64,000 nucleotides of DNA. Origin: Reticulitermes speratus. Taxonomy: Eukaryota; Arthropoda; Insecta; Blattodea; Rhinotermitidae. Made by a program: the position numbers and the translations under genes. This document shows, piece by piece, positions 44,793 through 55,316 of the stretch. The stretch is from positions 8,236,001 to 8,300,000 of the forward strand of contig JAJKFL010000004.1 of the NCBI GenBank assembly GCA_021186555.1, written 5' to 3'. Numbering within the stretch: the first letter of the stretch is position 1; every line of letters begins with the position of its first letter. The notes below the pieces were generated by a model. The model had not been told where the DNA came from. It was given only the letters and a program-made list of their open reading frames with translations, and did not search any database.

Positions 44793-45073
44793 TGGGCGTC
44801 GGCGTAGCGTAGTCGGTATAAAGACTACGCTGCTGGCTGGACGAACCGGAGTTCGAATCCCGGTCAACTGATATTTTATTATCTTCAAAGACTTCTAGAC
44901 AGACATTGGAACCCACCCAGCCTCCTATTCAATGTGTAACGAGGGTTTTCCCCGGTGGTAAAGCGGCCGAAGCGTGACTCTCAGCACTTAGTTTGGCGTT
45001 GAGGCTCAAACCGAGTAGAGTTTTACCTCTACTATCTCTGTGCCTTCATAGTATTTGCAGGACAAATTTTATG
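44793..45073 (+). mobile_element. SINE family A, full length, 9-bp TSD
   Basis: TTTTAATTC flanks it at 44784-44792 and 45074-45082. Head GGCGTAGCGTAGTCGGTATA with B box GGAGTTCGAATCCC. Body CCACCCAGCCTCCTATTCAA, AAAGCGGCCGAAGCGTGACT. Confidence 0.88.
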
Positions 45074-45082
45074 TTTTAATTC

Positions 45083-46270
45083 CGCTGGATTTGGAACATG
45101 TCCCAGAAACTGCCACTTTATCGCTGCAAATAAACTTTCTTAGCACTAAGACAGGCAAAACTCTCTAAAAGGTGTCCGAAATGTTTGCTTCTTTTCATAT
45201 CGTGGGATAAGATAGAGGGAGATGGGCTGTGTCTGCGACGCTAACTTGGGTGGATAGGACAGACTAGAGGATGGTAGTGGCTGAGAAATTTTAAGGGTTA
45301 GGGAGGAAAAGTAAAGGATAAACAGCTTCTTTGGTTTTGTTGTCCTGTGGGGGTTCGCCAACCCTGTGCAGGGATTGCTACTTTCTTCTTCTTCTTTGAG
45401 ATGGATCTCACTGCACTTTCCACTTATCCCTCTCAGCGTTTCTCTTCGGCTAGACCCACTTAGAGCGCGGTTCACACTGGTGAAGTTAGTAACATGTGAG
45501 CAATTTTAAAAAAGAAGCTTGTTGAATGCTGCAGACCGAGGGACAGCTTTTTATTTTGGGGGTCAGGGTTTTCCAATATACGCTCGAAATCCTGCTTTTC
45601 ACGTTTGTATTTGGTCACTAAAAAGTGCCGGGACTATACCACAAAATGGGCCAAGATCGCTTCATTTTAAAACCATCCCAAGTCATTAATCGGCAATAAT
45701 TCTATCATATCACGCCACTCTGTTATAGACTGAGCAATTGTTTGTTGTCACGGCTTTCTGGTTCTCTGTTCTGATTGTCTTCATATTTACTAGTCACTGC
45801 ATTGCTGCGTTTTCCCCCTCAGTCTCTCACTGTAAGTGCTCTGTTGTCCAAAATTCCGGTTGTGGAACATTGAGGTATACAACTGCTGAAAAATTTCCAC
45901 GACACTGAATCAATTCCATCCTCCTCCCACGGTCACGGTCTCACCCTAAGACGCATAATAACGTTACCTTCGGTTTTTGTTCTTTCAAGTACTCTCTTTC
46001 CGGAAATTGTTTCTTCACAAAAATTTTATATGCCACTTTACCTTCTCTTTTTTTTTTTGAGCTGTACGACAAGAATTTGGTAGATAAATAATTTAAGATG
46101 AGCTTGCATATTTCAAAAAGTCCTGCTTTGTGTAAAGTTTTACATTCACGAAATAAATTATCCCTTATTCGCAAAAACACTTCTCTGTTTCTTCCCTTAG
46201 AGTGGTTATGTTTTACTATTAATGTAATAAACTGATACTCAGGGCTCTAGGAAATAAGTAACATAAATTT
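45083..46270. other. No feature assigned
   Basis: The open minus frame 45146-45475 covers a serine-rich peptide without a domain I know. The nucleotide string CAACCCTGTGCAGGG near 45360 may belong to an old repeat. Confidence 0.35.
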
Positions 46271-46277
46271 TTATTCT

Positions 46278-46310
46278 TAATATTTTGCATTATTCGTGCA
46301 TTGTGTCAGT
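46278..46310 (-). mobile_element. Type 1 tail relic
   Basis: The minus strand reads CAATGCACGAATAATGC followed by AAAATATTAAG, a variant of the tail on fold-back elements at 4516, 11341 and 16199. I see no arm attached within 50 bp. Confidence 0.45.
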
Positions 46311-46563
46311 ATTTATTGAAAGGTGTACATAGTGTACATAGGTGTACATAGGTGCATTTAGTTGGGTTTTAATAAGTAGTAGAATTGTATAATATGACTT
46401 ATATATTAATGTTTGGTGTTTTGGGAAAAGAATGGGACAGAATGTTTAAATACGCCTCTGCAACCTACCTACTTAATTATATTTATACATTTTATTATTA
46501 ATAATAATATAATATAATAATAAAAATTTTATTATTATTAAATATAAATTCCTTATATGCCTA

Positions 46564-46872
46564 CTATTGTCTCATTAGTCTTTGTGTGATCTCTGCATTT
46601 ATAACAGCACCAATAAATGACGTTAGAACTAATTCACGCCTCATACCTGTTAAATAAACTGTTGTCATGTCAGTAAGATTGTAACTTTGGTTATGCGCCA
46701 ATTTTATTACAGGTGCATGTAAATTAAAGGTAATTTTGGAAAGAATTATACAAAGGAAGTGTGGATCCGACAGGACACCAAAAAAAGTCTCTTGAACGTA
46801 CATTAAGTACTTTAGGAGATAAAGTGTACCACCACAAGTAAAAAACACAAATGGAAATAAGAAACCAACCAC
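46564..46872 (-). CDS. Unassigned 102-codon frame with a hydrophobic N-terminus
   Basis: The frame begins MVGFLFPFVFFTCGGTLYLL and ends EITQRLMRQ. Residues 2-25 could span a membrane, and a second hydrophobic run, LVLTSFIGAVIN, lies near residues 80-91. I do not recognise the family. It has no visible repeat structure, unlike most long frames here, but there is no supporting neighbour or splice evidence. It may be fortuitous. Confidence 0.2.
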   Translation of the reverse strand: MVGFLFPFVFFTCGGTLYLLKYLMYVQETFFGVLSDPHFLCIILSKITFNLHAPVIKLAHNQSYNLTDMTTVYLTGMRRELVLTSFIGAVINAEITQRLMRQ

Positions 46873-46949
46873 AACACATAATAACTAACACTCACAAATA
46901 ACACTTTCATACGTTTAGAAAAACAATAGTACACCTTAAAATTACGAAC
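46873..46949. other. Spacer
   Basis: Short AT-rich sequence before the fold-back TSD. Confidence 0.4.
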
Positions 46950-46961
46950 ACAATTTGAAAC

Positions 46962-47124
46962 TTTATTCTATTTTCACCGTGCATTTTTCGAGTATAGACA
47001 ATGTTTTTCACCAACTAAATGCACTTGTTATAAAAAACACTAAAATATCAAATTATCAAACAGTTTTAAAATATTTTAGTGTTTTTATAACAAGTGCATT
47101 TAGTTGGTGAAATACATTGTCTAT
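46962..47124 (-). mobile_element. 163-bp palindromic element with 12-bp TSD
   Basis: ACAATTTGAAAC flanks it at 46950-46961 and 47125-47136. A tail on the minus strand (AAAATGCACGGTGAAAATAG) leads into inverted arms 46992-47048 and 47071-47126, which differ by one substitution and one indel, around a loop of about 22 bp. The arms contain CACCAACTAAATGCAC, shared with the 49235-49475 palindrome. It has no hammerhead core. Confidence 0.8.
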
Positions 47125-47370
47125 ACAATTTGAAACATTACGTGTAAAGTATATCGAATTAAAACTGAGTAAATATTATTATTATTATTATTATATTTTG
47201 TACAACTATTTAAGTAAATTAGATATTGTTGTGCTCACAAGATATTACCCAAGTCTTTTGTCAATTGGAATTGCATTATATGCACAAAGGGGCGACAAAA
47301 ACGATGATTTTAAGCAGATTCGACAGATGTTCAAACCTAATATTATCACAAATACTGCAGACACTTGTCA

Positions 47371-47660
47371 GGAGGCGAGAAAACGCAGTCGGTGTATTGA
47401 GTAGACTCTGGGCTGTATGACCAAGTAATCGTGGGTCGATTTCCATGAGGAGAAAGAGATTTTTAACTTCACCACAACATCCAGCCTAGCCTGCTATTCA
47501 ATCGGTAAAGGTTTTTTTTGTGAGGGGTAAAGCAACCGGAGTTTGAAACTGACAACTCACTTCCATCTAATATCGGGTTTGAGTATGAGTGAAGCTATAT
47601 ATCTACTCCCTCCATACGCCTTTATGGCTTCTACAGGGACAGCTACAAGTTTGCATATTA
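47371..47660 (+). mobile_element. SINE family A, diverged
   Basis: Head near GGCGAGAAAACGCAGTCGGT with a degraded B box (GGGTCGATTTCC). Body CCAGCCTAGCCTGCTATTCA, TTTGAGTATGAGTGAAGC and TACTCCCTCCATACGCC. Confidence 0.7.
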
Positions 47661-47924
47661 TGTATAGAAAGGGCTTTGAAAGCTGTGAGGAAGTCAGAAG
47701 TGAGACACGTTTGTCCACTGCTCGGAAGTCATCGCCTTCGTGAAGCCAGTCCCCAGCTGTCTCTCTATTGTTTATGTGTTTATTTGGAACGATCTGCTGA
47801 TTGCTGCTGTCCAAACGTTCTGAGCGGTTTAATCAGACTAGAATAAGCTAAGAATTATGTTGTTTAGTATTTCATTTATGATCTAATTTCCTTTACTGTC
47901 ACATTCTGACGAAGTTAAATTCAT
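47661..47924. other. No feature recognised
   Basis: Unique spacer. Confidence 0.4.
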
Positions 47925-48540
47925 TCATTCGTTCATTCGTCTCTCTTAGAACAGGTCCGTAGCCTCTTCCAAAGCGGGTTCGCCACAGGGTGCGATCTAG
48001 TGCTTCCTCTTTCAATTTCCAGTATCCTCTCTTTTCCTTAAGGTAATCCAGTAGCTGTTTACGTCTTCTTCCTCGTCTTCCCTTCCATTCCATCTGTCCT
48101 ATCTTTCCTTAAATAACGTGTTTCAGAAGGCAGTTCCTACGCAAGATGTGACCAATCCAGTTAGCCTTTTTTCTTTTTATTGTTTGTAGGCTATTCCTCT
48201 CCCTTGATTCTTTGTAGTGCGTCTTCTTTTCTCACACGATCTGTCCAAATGATCTTCTCCATCCTTCTCCAGCACCACATTTCAAAATTGTTCAGGTATT
48301 TCTGATCTATTTTCCGAAGTGTCCACATTTCAGCACCATACAAAGCTATGCTCAAAATGTAGCAATTTACTAGTTTCTTCCTTAAATTTAAGTCCAATTT
48401 GCTGGTGAAAAGAATCTTCACCTTATTGAATGTTGCTTTTGCCATGGCAATTTTGGATTTAGTTTCACGTATACACCTTGCCTCATCTGTTATCATGCTA
48501 CCCAAATAGTTGAAATATTCCACATTCTCCTGCTGTTTAA
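47925..48540 (-). mobile_element. LINE 3' end (family 1), longest copy
   Basis: The minus frame 48191-48523 reads EYFNYLGSMITDEARC, KSKIAMAKATFNKV, LDLNLRKKLVNCYILSIALY, GAEMWTLRKI and MWCWRRMEKIIWTDRVRKED. A frameshift follows, and the tail resumes as RGRRRKQLLDYLKEKRGYW, LWRTRFGRGYGPV. This is the region from the end of the reverse transcriptase to the C-terminus. The 3' end is a GAATGAAT-type repeat. Confidence 0.88.
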
Positions 48541-49221
48541 TTCGTCAGATACAAAATCAAAATAGTCGCACTGCCACGTACTAGGACACTTGTGAGACAA
48601 AGGATCTCACAGTGTTGCTGATGAAGATTCCAATCGTCTGTGATATGACGCCGTACAATTTGATACATACAAGTGGGAATGTCCATCTTGAGGATAATCT
48701 AAGAAGAGATTTTTGGAATCATATTTACAATTGCTGACATGTTATTAATAAGTCCTATAAAATTTATAGTAACATTTGTTTTGAAAACTTATGTACGTTT
48801 TTGTGCGCCTTGCTGCATTAGGCTTTAGTCTTTGCTGTCAAAACACAAAAATGAATGTACGGTGATTTAGATCGTCCTTCATGTATATTATATTTTGAAA
48901 GAAAATTTCCGTAGCCAAGTTTTAGCTACTTTATGGGAGATCTTATAATGAACCTAATTCAGAAACCGTAAATTAGATATCGATAATGTCGCTTCTTCTT
49001 GAGACGTTTGTATGGCCGTGTGATTGATGGCAGAGAATTAGAAATTCCACAGAAAATATGCCGGTTAATGGCTTCAGTTTTAAGCAAAGTCCATTGAAAG
49101 TTCATGAATTATACCGGACGTTTTTAGAGGGAAACGCACACCGACATAATGAAAATAAACTTGTTGCTTATATATACGAAACGAGGACTGAAATTATATT
49201 TAGTATCTGCAACATATAAAC
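48541..49221. other. Spacer with a possible type 3 Penelope-like scrap
   Basis: Around 48600-48690 the minus strand reads CAAATTGTACGGCGTCATAT and CATCAGCAACACTGTGAG, in the type 3 order. The ribozyme core is gone. The rest is unremarkable. Confidence 0.35.
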
Positions 49222-49234
49222 ATTACTAAAATAT

Positions 49235-49475
49235 TTTTTTTATATTGCTGTCACCGTGCATTTTCACTAATTCAATTTATTTTACACCAACTAATGCACA
49301 CGTAAAACCACTTTTTTGTAGTTTTTATTGTAAAATGTACCCCTACACGTGTTTCGATCCTCGGATCATCGTCGACGATGATCCGAGGATCGAAACACGT
49401 GTAGGGGTACATTTTACAATAAAAACTACAAAAAAGTGGTTTTACGTGTGCATTAGTTGGTGTAAAATAAATTGA
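49235..49475 (-). mobile_element. Perfect 212-bp palindrome element with 13-bp TSD
   Basis: ATTACTAAAATAT flanks it at 49222-49234 and 49476-49488. Positions 49268-49479 form a perfect inverted repeat with arms of 106 bp and no spacer, centred on GTCGAC at 49371-49376. The left part carries the tail GAAAATGCACGGTGACAG (minus). Near the centre GATCC-GA-GGATC then GAAACACGTGTAG recalls stem II, GAAA and a palindromic stem III, but CUGANGA is lost. Confidence 0.88.
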
Positions 49476-49488
49476 ATTACTAAAATAT

Positions 49489-49999
49489 ATTCCGTGATGG
49501 CTAATATAAAACATCGAAGAACGTAACTTTACGCACGCATAAACAATTTCGCTTTTACAACATTTTGAGCAGAGTTAGGAGATTTTCGTAACCTCAGCTG
49601 GTACTGTGTGGTTACCGGCTTAAGTGGGCGTGAAAAAGGAGGGCCCATTACTGCACCACATGGGGTGTTCTCTTAAACTTTTAATAAGTTGTTCAATTCT
49701 GAACTTGAAAAGCTACTGGACGGAGTTCAGTGACAATAATCCGATTGGGAATGTGGGGAGAAGAAGATGTGAAAGTTTTGGTAAAATGGCTCGAGACAGA
49801 ACTTTGGTAATATGTCTGAGTTGGGGGGTATTGCTCTTAGACAAGAAGGATTTTTAGAGTGACAATTACTGGGAGGGGGGGGGGTCAATGTCTGGAACGG
49901 TGTGTCAATGTACTTTAACAAGTTACTGTGTTTGTTGGTTTTTCTTTATCTTTTCTTATTCTTAGTTTATCACTTCCACTGCCCGACGTTCGAGGTTGA
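49489..49999. other. No feature recognised
   Basis: It holds a 10-G run at 49875-49884. No gene. Confidence 0.4.
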
Positions 50000-50245
50000 T
50001 TATAGAGCAGGACTTTTTGTATGTATTTATGAGCTTTGTTTAACGACGCTGTCATTAAATCCGATTATATCGGATGTCTAGATGATGGTGAACAATACAT
50101 TGGAAAGGACGTGAGTGTGTTTTGGCCTGATATAATGTGGGTATATATGTGGAGGGCGTAATGAAGACCATGCAGCCTGAGCCAGAATAGTTACGTGGCG
50201 ACCGAGATTCAAACCACGAGCCGCCGAAAACGCGTCAGACATGCC
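50000..50245 (-). mobile_element. Possible tRNA-derived SINE of another family
   Basis: The minus strand has a B-box-like GTGGTTTGAATCTCGG and, further on, AGCGTCGTTAAACAAAGCTC, a string common in arthropod SINE tails in my memory. Only one copy is seen, so the call is weak. Confidence 0.4.
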
Positions 50246-50929
50246 ATTGTTCGCACCAAATTGCTCACTGCCACTCAGTGGTTATCTCCACCTTGTCGAA
50301 GGCATGTTGATCCGAGTGAGGGAGCTTGCATATATTAGTGAAGTCGAAAGTTAACCCGGCGGCTACCTGGCTGTTGGTAGGCCACCCATGGAGGAGAGGT
50401 TTTGAGGGAGATGCCGGACATGGGACATGACAAGCCTTGCAGGTTGGGGGTTGTGCGTGAGGCTGACATCCTCACCTCCTGATACCTCAATTGTATCGAA
50501 ACCGACGCAGCAGGAAGGAAATGGCCCGAAAATGGGCCGAAGTGACACAGAAGAAGAACTTGCCAAGTCTGACCTTGTGGATATACGCAACGTGTTGGCC
50601 AGACTTCTGTACTATGTTCTAGAAGTCGTTCGGACAAAATATTGTATGATTTATTGGACATATTTTGCTCCAAATAAAGTCTGTGACAGCTTCCAAAAAC
50701 CTGAAGAAATCGTAACATAATATTTGCATATGTGTGTACATATGTATTTTTCTCGATAGTTACACAACTAATTTCACAGAATAACCTTTGTTTTAAAATA
50801 GTAAACGGAAAGGAATCGCGCTACACAGATCTCTTTCTCATCTACTGTTACTTTGAAAAATTAACTTTATTTCCGCAATAATTAAACATTTTGATAATTG
50901 AGGTATCTAAATTAACAAAGTTCCCTCTT
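50246..50929. other. Stretch with unassigned overlapping frames
   Basis: Frames at 50335-50718 (minus) and 50427-50720 (plus) overlap. Neither shows a domain I know. The GC level is higher than around it, so it may be an old retroelement piece. Confidence 0.3.
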
Positions 50930-51240
50930 AACAATTAGACCAACAAATACACTGTGTTTATAGAAAACCTTATAATTGTCAGTACTTTATCTGCTACATG
51001 TTTCGACCCTCTTGGGCCATTATCAAAGAGTACTAAGTAACACACAGAGCAGTATATGCATATATTTATTTAAATGTAAGTCAAAATTATGCATAATTGT
51101 AACTTGTATATACTTCCATGTGTATTACTTGATACTCCTTGATAATGACCCAAGAAGGCCGAAACATGTAGCAGATAAAATATAGAGAATTAGGGGTTGT
51201 TCCCCAAATATATGTAATTGTTGGTCTAATTACAAATATT
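50930..51240. mobile_element. Fold-back Penelope-like element (type 1 relative)
   Basis: The arms start and end with ATTAGACCAACA and its complement (about 50935 and 51235). Both carry TTTATCTGCTACATGTTTCG and a CATTATCAA core. The cores read TTGATAA instead of CUGANGA, with GAAA and ACATGT intact, so catalysis is unlikely. No TSD found. Confidence 0.72.
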
Positions 51241-51273
51241 TAATACAAATTACACGGCGATATGCAACACTAT

Positions 51274-51534
51274 TTTTTCCCCCAATGGCTCGACAGCCCC
51301 TTGGGGGCCTAGGCCGCCTCATTTTTCGAGGCTTCACGATCACACTTTACACACACCACACTCGGTAGGACTCCTCTGGACGAGGGACTAGCCCGACGCA
51401 GAGACCTCTACCTGACAACACACAACACTCACAAGAGACAGACATCCATGAGCCCGGTGGGATTCGAACCCACAATCCTAGTAAGCGAGCGGCCGCAAAC
51501 CCACGCCTTAGACCGCCCTGCCACTGGGATCAGC
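51274..51534 (-). mobile_element. SINE family B without module, 12-bp TSD
   Basis: ATGCAACACTAT flanks it at 51262-51273 and 51535-51546. The minus-strand B box is GTGGGTTCGAATCCC and the head CCAGTGGCAGGGCGGTCTAA. The tail GGCTGTCGAGCCATTGGG is at the left. It is the clean reference for the family. Confidence 0.93.
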
Positions 51535-51546
51535 ATGCAACACTAT

Positions 51547-52259
51547 ACTACAGCAAATTTCCCGTTTTGATATTTCCTCCATACTAGACAGTTCTGATTT
51601 AGCACGGCTCATGCAACTAAATGATATTCCCAGTGTGAAGGAGGCGTCGTGATCGCGCGGCAGAGCGCCTGGCTGTGGGATTGATTTTCACGCTGTCCCA
51701 ACAGACCGAGGCTAGAAGGTGCCACTGTGTATGTATAAGAACACGGCGTGGCAACAGGAAACTCGTACCAGCGATTAGGAACCGCCTGGAATATGGCTTG
51801 TTGTCGCTTCAGTGAATGACTCCACAGAAAATATACAATCACAAATTTGTATCAGTAAACGAAATGTTACTGCGAACTAGTGGTAATTGTGTATACCAGT
51901 TTTTCAAAACATCTACAAAAACTGGTAACTCATGTGAACCCATGGCTTATTAGTAACAAGGCGGGTGATTAGACGTACACACACACGGGCTTCATTTATG
52001 AATAAGGTAACTATAAATATGGCGTGCTGGAAACGTTAAACTGGAAATTCTTATAGCACTAAGTGTGAAGTTTCTGTCACCATGAAGTTATGTATTTGGT
52101 GGACAGGTAAATAGATTTCCATCGTCAGGGTAGAATAAGAAAGTGGAGCGTGTAGAGAAGTATTGGTGGTAAGGGGCAAAGCAGTTGGTTAGATGCTGCG
52201 ACTTTACTAACAGAAGAAGTTGGCACTAGCATACATATAGAAACATTACTGTTAGCTGT
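51547..52259. other. No firm feature
   Basis: GTGATCGCGCGGCAGAGCGC near 51650 looks like a tRNA A-box region, but no B box follows at the right distance, so I leave it unassigned. Confidence 0.35.
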
Positions 52260-52272
52260 ATAGTAACTACAT

Positions 52273-52677
52273 TTTTTTCCTATGGCTCGACAGCCCTATA
52301 TGGGCCTGGGCCTCCTCGTTTCGTCGAGGTTTCATGATCACACATTTGAGACACACCACAGTCGGTAGGACTCCTCTGGACGAGGGACCAGCTCGTCGCA
52401 GAGACCTCTACCTGACAACACACAACCCTCACAGACATCCATGCCCACGGTGGGATTTTTTTTTTTTTGTTTGCCTGTCCAGGGTTTTTCCCCTTTGATC
52501 CATTTTTGTACTGTTTAAATCCTTTTCGTCCTTCATGTCACTTTACGTTCCATATTACCGTCCTTACAACAAACACAACACAAACATCCATGCCCCCGGT
52601 GGGATTTGAACCCACAATCCCAGTAAGCGAGCGGCCGAAGACCCACGCCTTAGACCGCACGGCCACTGGGATCGGCC
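52273..52677 (-). mobile_element. SINE family B with one internal module, 13-bp TSD
   Basis: ATAGTAACTACAT flanks it at 52260-52272 and 52678-52690. One module of about 149 bp sits between two copies of CATCCATGCCC (52436 and 52585). On the minus strand the module ends in a run of A, like a retroposed insert. Confidence 0.92.
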
Positions 52678-52779
52678 ATAGTAACTACATATACCATCTA
52701 TAATCAATGTACCCTATCCGAAAATATAACTTACTGTATTTCTTCATGAGGTAGGTTGTGTGCAGAATATGGTTTTGAT

Positions 52780-52915
52780 TTCAGGCTTCCGCCGCGATGT
52801 TGATGAAATCTGCGCTCTTCTGGGGTATTACGCGGCGTCGTATGGTAATTGTTTACCGACGTTTCGGGAAAGTGTCGGTCCCATATTCACTGGTCAGGAG
52901 TCCGAGTAGGTTTGG
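52780..52915 (-). mobile_element. Penelope-like type 2 single arm
   Basis: TTTCAGGCTTCCGCCGCGAT, ATCTGCGCTCTTCTGGGGTA, TTTACCGACGTTTCGGGAAA, CATATTCACTGGTCAGG: a complete outer arm with no partner. The ribozyme core is changed (GTGAATA). Confidence 0.68.
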
Positions 52916-53072
52916 CTCTATCTTTACTCATATTTCCGATCTCATAATGGCTGACAATATTAACACTTGCATTTAAATAAGATATTCTATAAAGTTAAAC
53001 GTTTCTTACCTACTGCCAAACTATCGCGCTCAGAGACAAGGCACTGTATTTTTTATTTCGTAATTAGTTATA

Positions 53073-53634
53073 CAGGGTGTTTCATAAATCCCTCCGGGAT
53101 TTCGGAGGTCTGTAGCTGAGGAGCCGAATCACACACGAGGGACGAGAGCATGTCAGTGAAAAGAGTACATATCCAAGTTTTGAACCTAACTTACAAATGT
53201 TCAATATGTCCCCCTTTGGTGACTCGACAGACGTACAGACTCGTACGAGGTCCACAGTCCCAGGCGATGGTCCCGGCCTACCTGTTCGTTTTGCGACACA
53301 CAAACTGCCAGTTTCCTCGAATTTTCTATACCAATCTCTTACTGTTTTGTCCGTTGGTATTTCTGTACGATACTTGGTTCGAAAACCACGTTTCACTGTT
53401 ACAATTGACTGGGTTTTAGCAAATTGCAGGACACAAAAAGCTTTCTGTTCACCTGAAAAGCCATGTTTGCACACCACTGCCTCCTAGCGGAGAAACGGGT
53501 AACTACGCATCGCATCTGTCTGGAAAAACGGTTTACATTTCCTCTATCCGTTGGCATGCTTTTATCTCTTATATGTGGGTTTGCTACTGCACGGCCAAGC
53601 CTCTAAATCCCGGATGGACTTATGAAACACGCTG
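53073..53634 (-). mobile_element. Mariner-like element, internally deleted, keeps N-terminal half
   Basis: The terminal repeats begin CAGGGTGTTTCATAAATCCC (left) and, as complement at the right, CAGCGTGTTTCATAAGTCCA, with TA at both edges. It encodes only the first part of the transposase, on the minus strand. Confidence 0.82.
53082..53477 (-). pseudogene. Transposase N-terminal DNA-binding region
   Basis: The frame contains FSGEQKAFCVLQFAKTQSIV, RGFRTKYRTEIPTDKTVRDW and YRKFEETGSLCVAKRTGRPG. This is the helix-turn-helix N-terminus that precedes the DDE domain in a mariner-type family common in insects (often annotated DUF4817). After about residue 85 the reading runs into unrelated sequence and the TIR, so the catalytic domain is deleted. 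Confidence 0.8.
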
Positions 53635-53860
53635 TATATTAACTGTTTAATTAATATTTTTTTCCGGTTTTCTTCGTTCTGTAGCCATTTGCAACCTTGT
53701 ATCTGTAGAAGTCATGCAAAATTTATTCTGGATATTTAAGTGTGAACTAAGCATGAAAATAATTTTTATGTAAGATATCTCCGTTGGCGTGTCGATATAA
53801 GTCTATATTATATTTAATTCTACAATCAGACCCAACAAGTCGTTTAACACATGTTTTATT

Positions 53861-53900
53861 GACAACTAGTTTCGGCCCATTAGAGAGCCATCATCAGGCC
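53861..53900 (-). ncRNA. Hammerhead-like motif with CTGATGA core
   Basis: Minus strand: GGC, CTGATGA, T, GGCTC-loop-GGGCC, GAAA, CTAG, T, T, GTC. Stem II is 5 bp with one G-U, ACTAGT is palindromic, and stem I pairs GGC with GTC through a G-U. It is a different lineage from the ACATGT copies and is fused directly to a SINE at its 5' side. Confidence 0.6.
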
Positions 53901-54083
53901 GTAACCACATTCGGTAGGACTCCTCTGGAAGAGTCATCAGCCCGTCGCAGAGATCTCTACCTGACAACACACAACACTCACAACAGACAAACATCCATGC
54001 CTCCGGTGGGATTCGAACCCACAATCCCAGTAAGCGAGCGGCCGCAGACCCACGCCTTAGACCGCACGGCCACTGGGATCGAC
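53901..54083 (-). mobile_element. SINE family B, 3'-truncated, fused to a ribozyme-like motif
   Basis: The head and B box are intact (GTGGGTTCGAATCCC), but the tail stops at ACCACATTCGGTAGG, where the PLE-like sequence begins. The usual tail GGCTGTCGAGCCAT is missing. Confidence 0.85.
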
Positions 54084-54617
54084 CTTCATGTAAATTATTC
54101 GGAAATATTTAATGAATTAAGTCCAAAAAATAAAAATATTATTATTTACCTGATCCAGTTCAGGGATTGATTTCAGCTGGCTTTATTGGAAGCATTTCAG
54201 TAGCAGTTCTCGTCTTTAGTAATGTTCACTTTTCTTGTTGAGCACCTAGTAAGGTAGTTTTGTTCAACCGTCTGTCCGTCTGTCCGTACAAAAAGAACTG
54301 AATCGTTGCTACATTAATTTCCATTGTATTCGGGAGTATTGCTAAATGTTTTAACTTGCCAATTTTGGTGAAAAATAGAGCAAAAGTAACAAACGTGAAA
54401 TGAAAATCCATAGCCTTTCTGCGCGCATCCCCAGCTTAACTCGCGCGTAGCCATCTAATCGTCAGTGAAGCGATAAATGCATTGAATATAAATTGTAGAA
54501 GACAATTAAATAGACTTTACGCCCAGCAAAGTTTTTTCATACAATTTACACCCCTGAAAGTATTTTAAAAAAATAGGACATATGCAAATATTTTATGCTG
54601 CTGATATTTCATAATTT

Positions 54618-54665
54618 GTTTTTACTTCAGGGCGACATACTGTCATGTCCGAAACGTCATATTCA
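54618..54665 (+). ncRNA. Weak hammerhead-like candidate
   Basis: CTTCAGGGCGACATACTGTC, ATGTCCGAAACGTCATATTC: GGACAT-type pairing and GAAAC are present, but no CUGANGA box. It may be a further PLE-derived repeat. Confidence 0.3.
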
Positions 54666-54718
54666 GTAGGGAACACAAAGACAGTGCACAAAGTCCATAA
54701 AGATAACAAAAAATATTT

Positions 54719-54788
54719 TGTGACGTTTTATCATCAGACTCCCGTAGAACTGTTGTGACGTTTTATCATCAGACTCCCGTAGAACTGC
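54719..54788. repeat. 35-bp tandem duplication, 2 copies
   Basis: TTGTGACGTTTTATCATCAG plus ACTCCCGTAGAACTG occurs twice in a row without differences. Confidence 0.9.
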
Positions 54789-55115
54789 ATTGCAGATAGT
54801 TTATTGAAAGATGTTAGGCAACAGTTCTACAATATCGTCTTGCTGTAAACCACAAATACCTGTCAGCGTAGAGCTGAAACAGTATGTAATTTGATTGTGT
54901 ATCACAACAGACCTGTTTTTGGATCGCTTATTTGTTTGTTGTAGCAATTAAATACGAAATCAATAATTCAGATCATTTCTGAATGGACTGCATGAGGACT
55001 GATTGCAGGTTAGGTACAGAAATTACATGCGAACAGCCGAGATTAGGAGAATGTTGTAGTTTTGGGGGAAAAGTGGTAAGAAATATTTTGGACACACTCA
55101 CAGGACCACTAAATC
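54789..55115. other. No feature recognised
   Basis: Unique spacer before the TATC tract. Confidence 0.4.
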
Positions 55116-55263
55116 TATCTATTTGTCTGCCTATGTATCTATCTACCTATCTCTTTATCTATCATCTATCTCTCTATCTATCTATGTATCTATCTATCAT
55201 CCATCTATCTACCTATCATTATCTATCATTATCTGTCTATCCATCCATCCATCAATCCATCTG

Positions 55264-55316
<53 letters not shown>

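Noticed and set aside
45146..45475. 109-codon minus frame as a gene
   Set aside because: Low-complexity Ser/Pro/Leu content, no domain and no splice context.
48617..48660. CTGATGAAG as a hammerhead core
   Set aside because: No GAAA follows. The surrounding text fits an eroded type 3 repeat on the other strand.
49245..49514. Two genes coding the same protein on opposite strands
   Set aside because: The identity follows from the perfect palindrome. No start context or domain suggests translation.
54000..54080. tRNA-Leu gene
   Set aside because: It is the head of a family B SINE repeated at several other loci, with the body attached.
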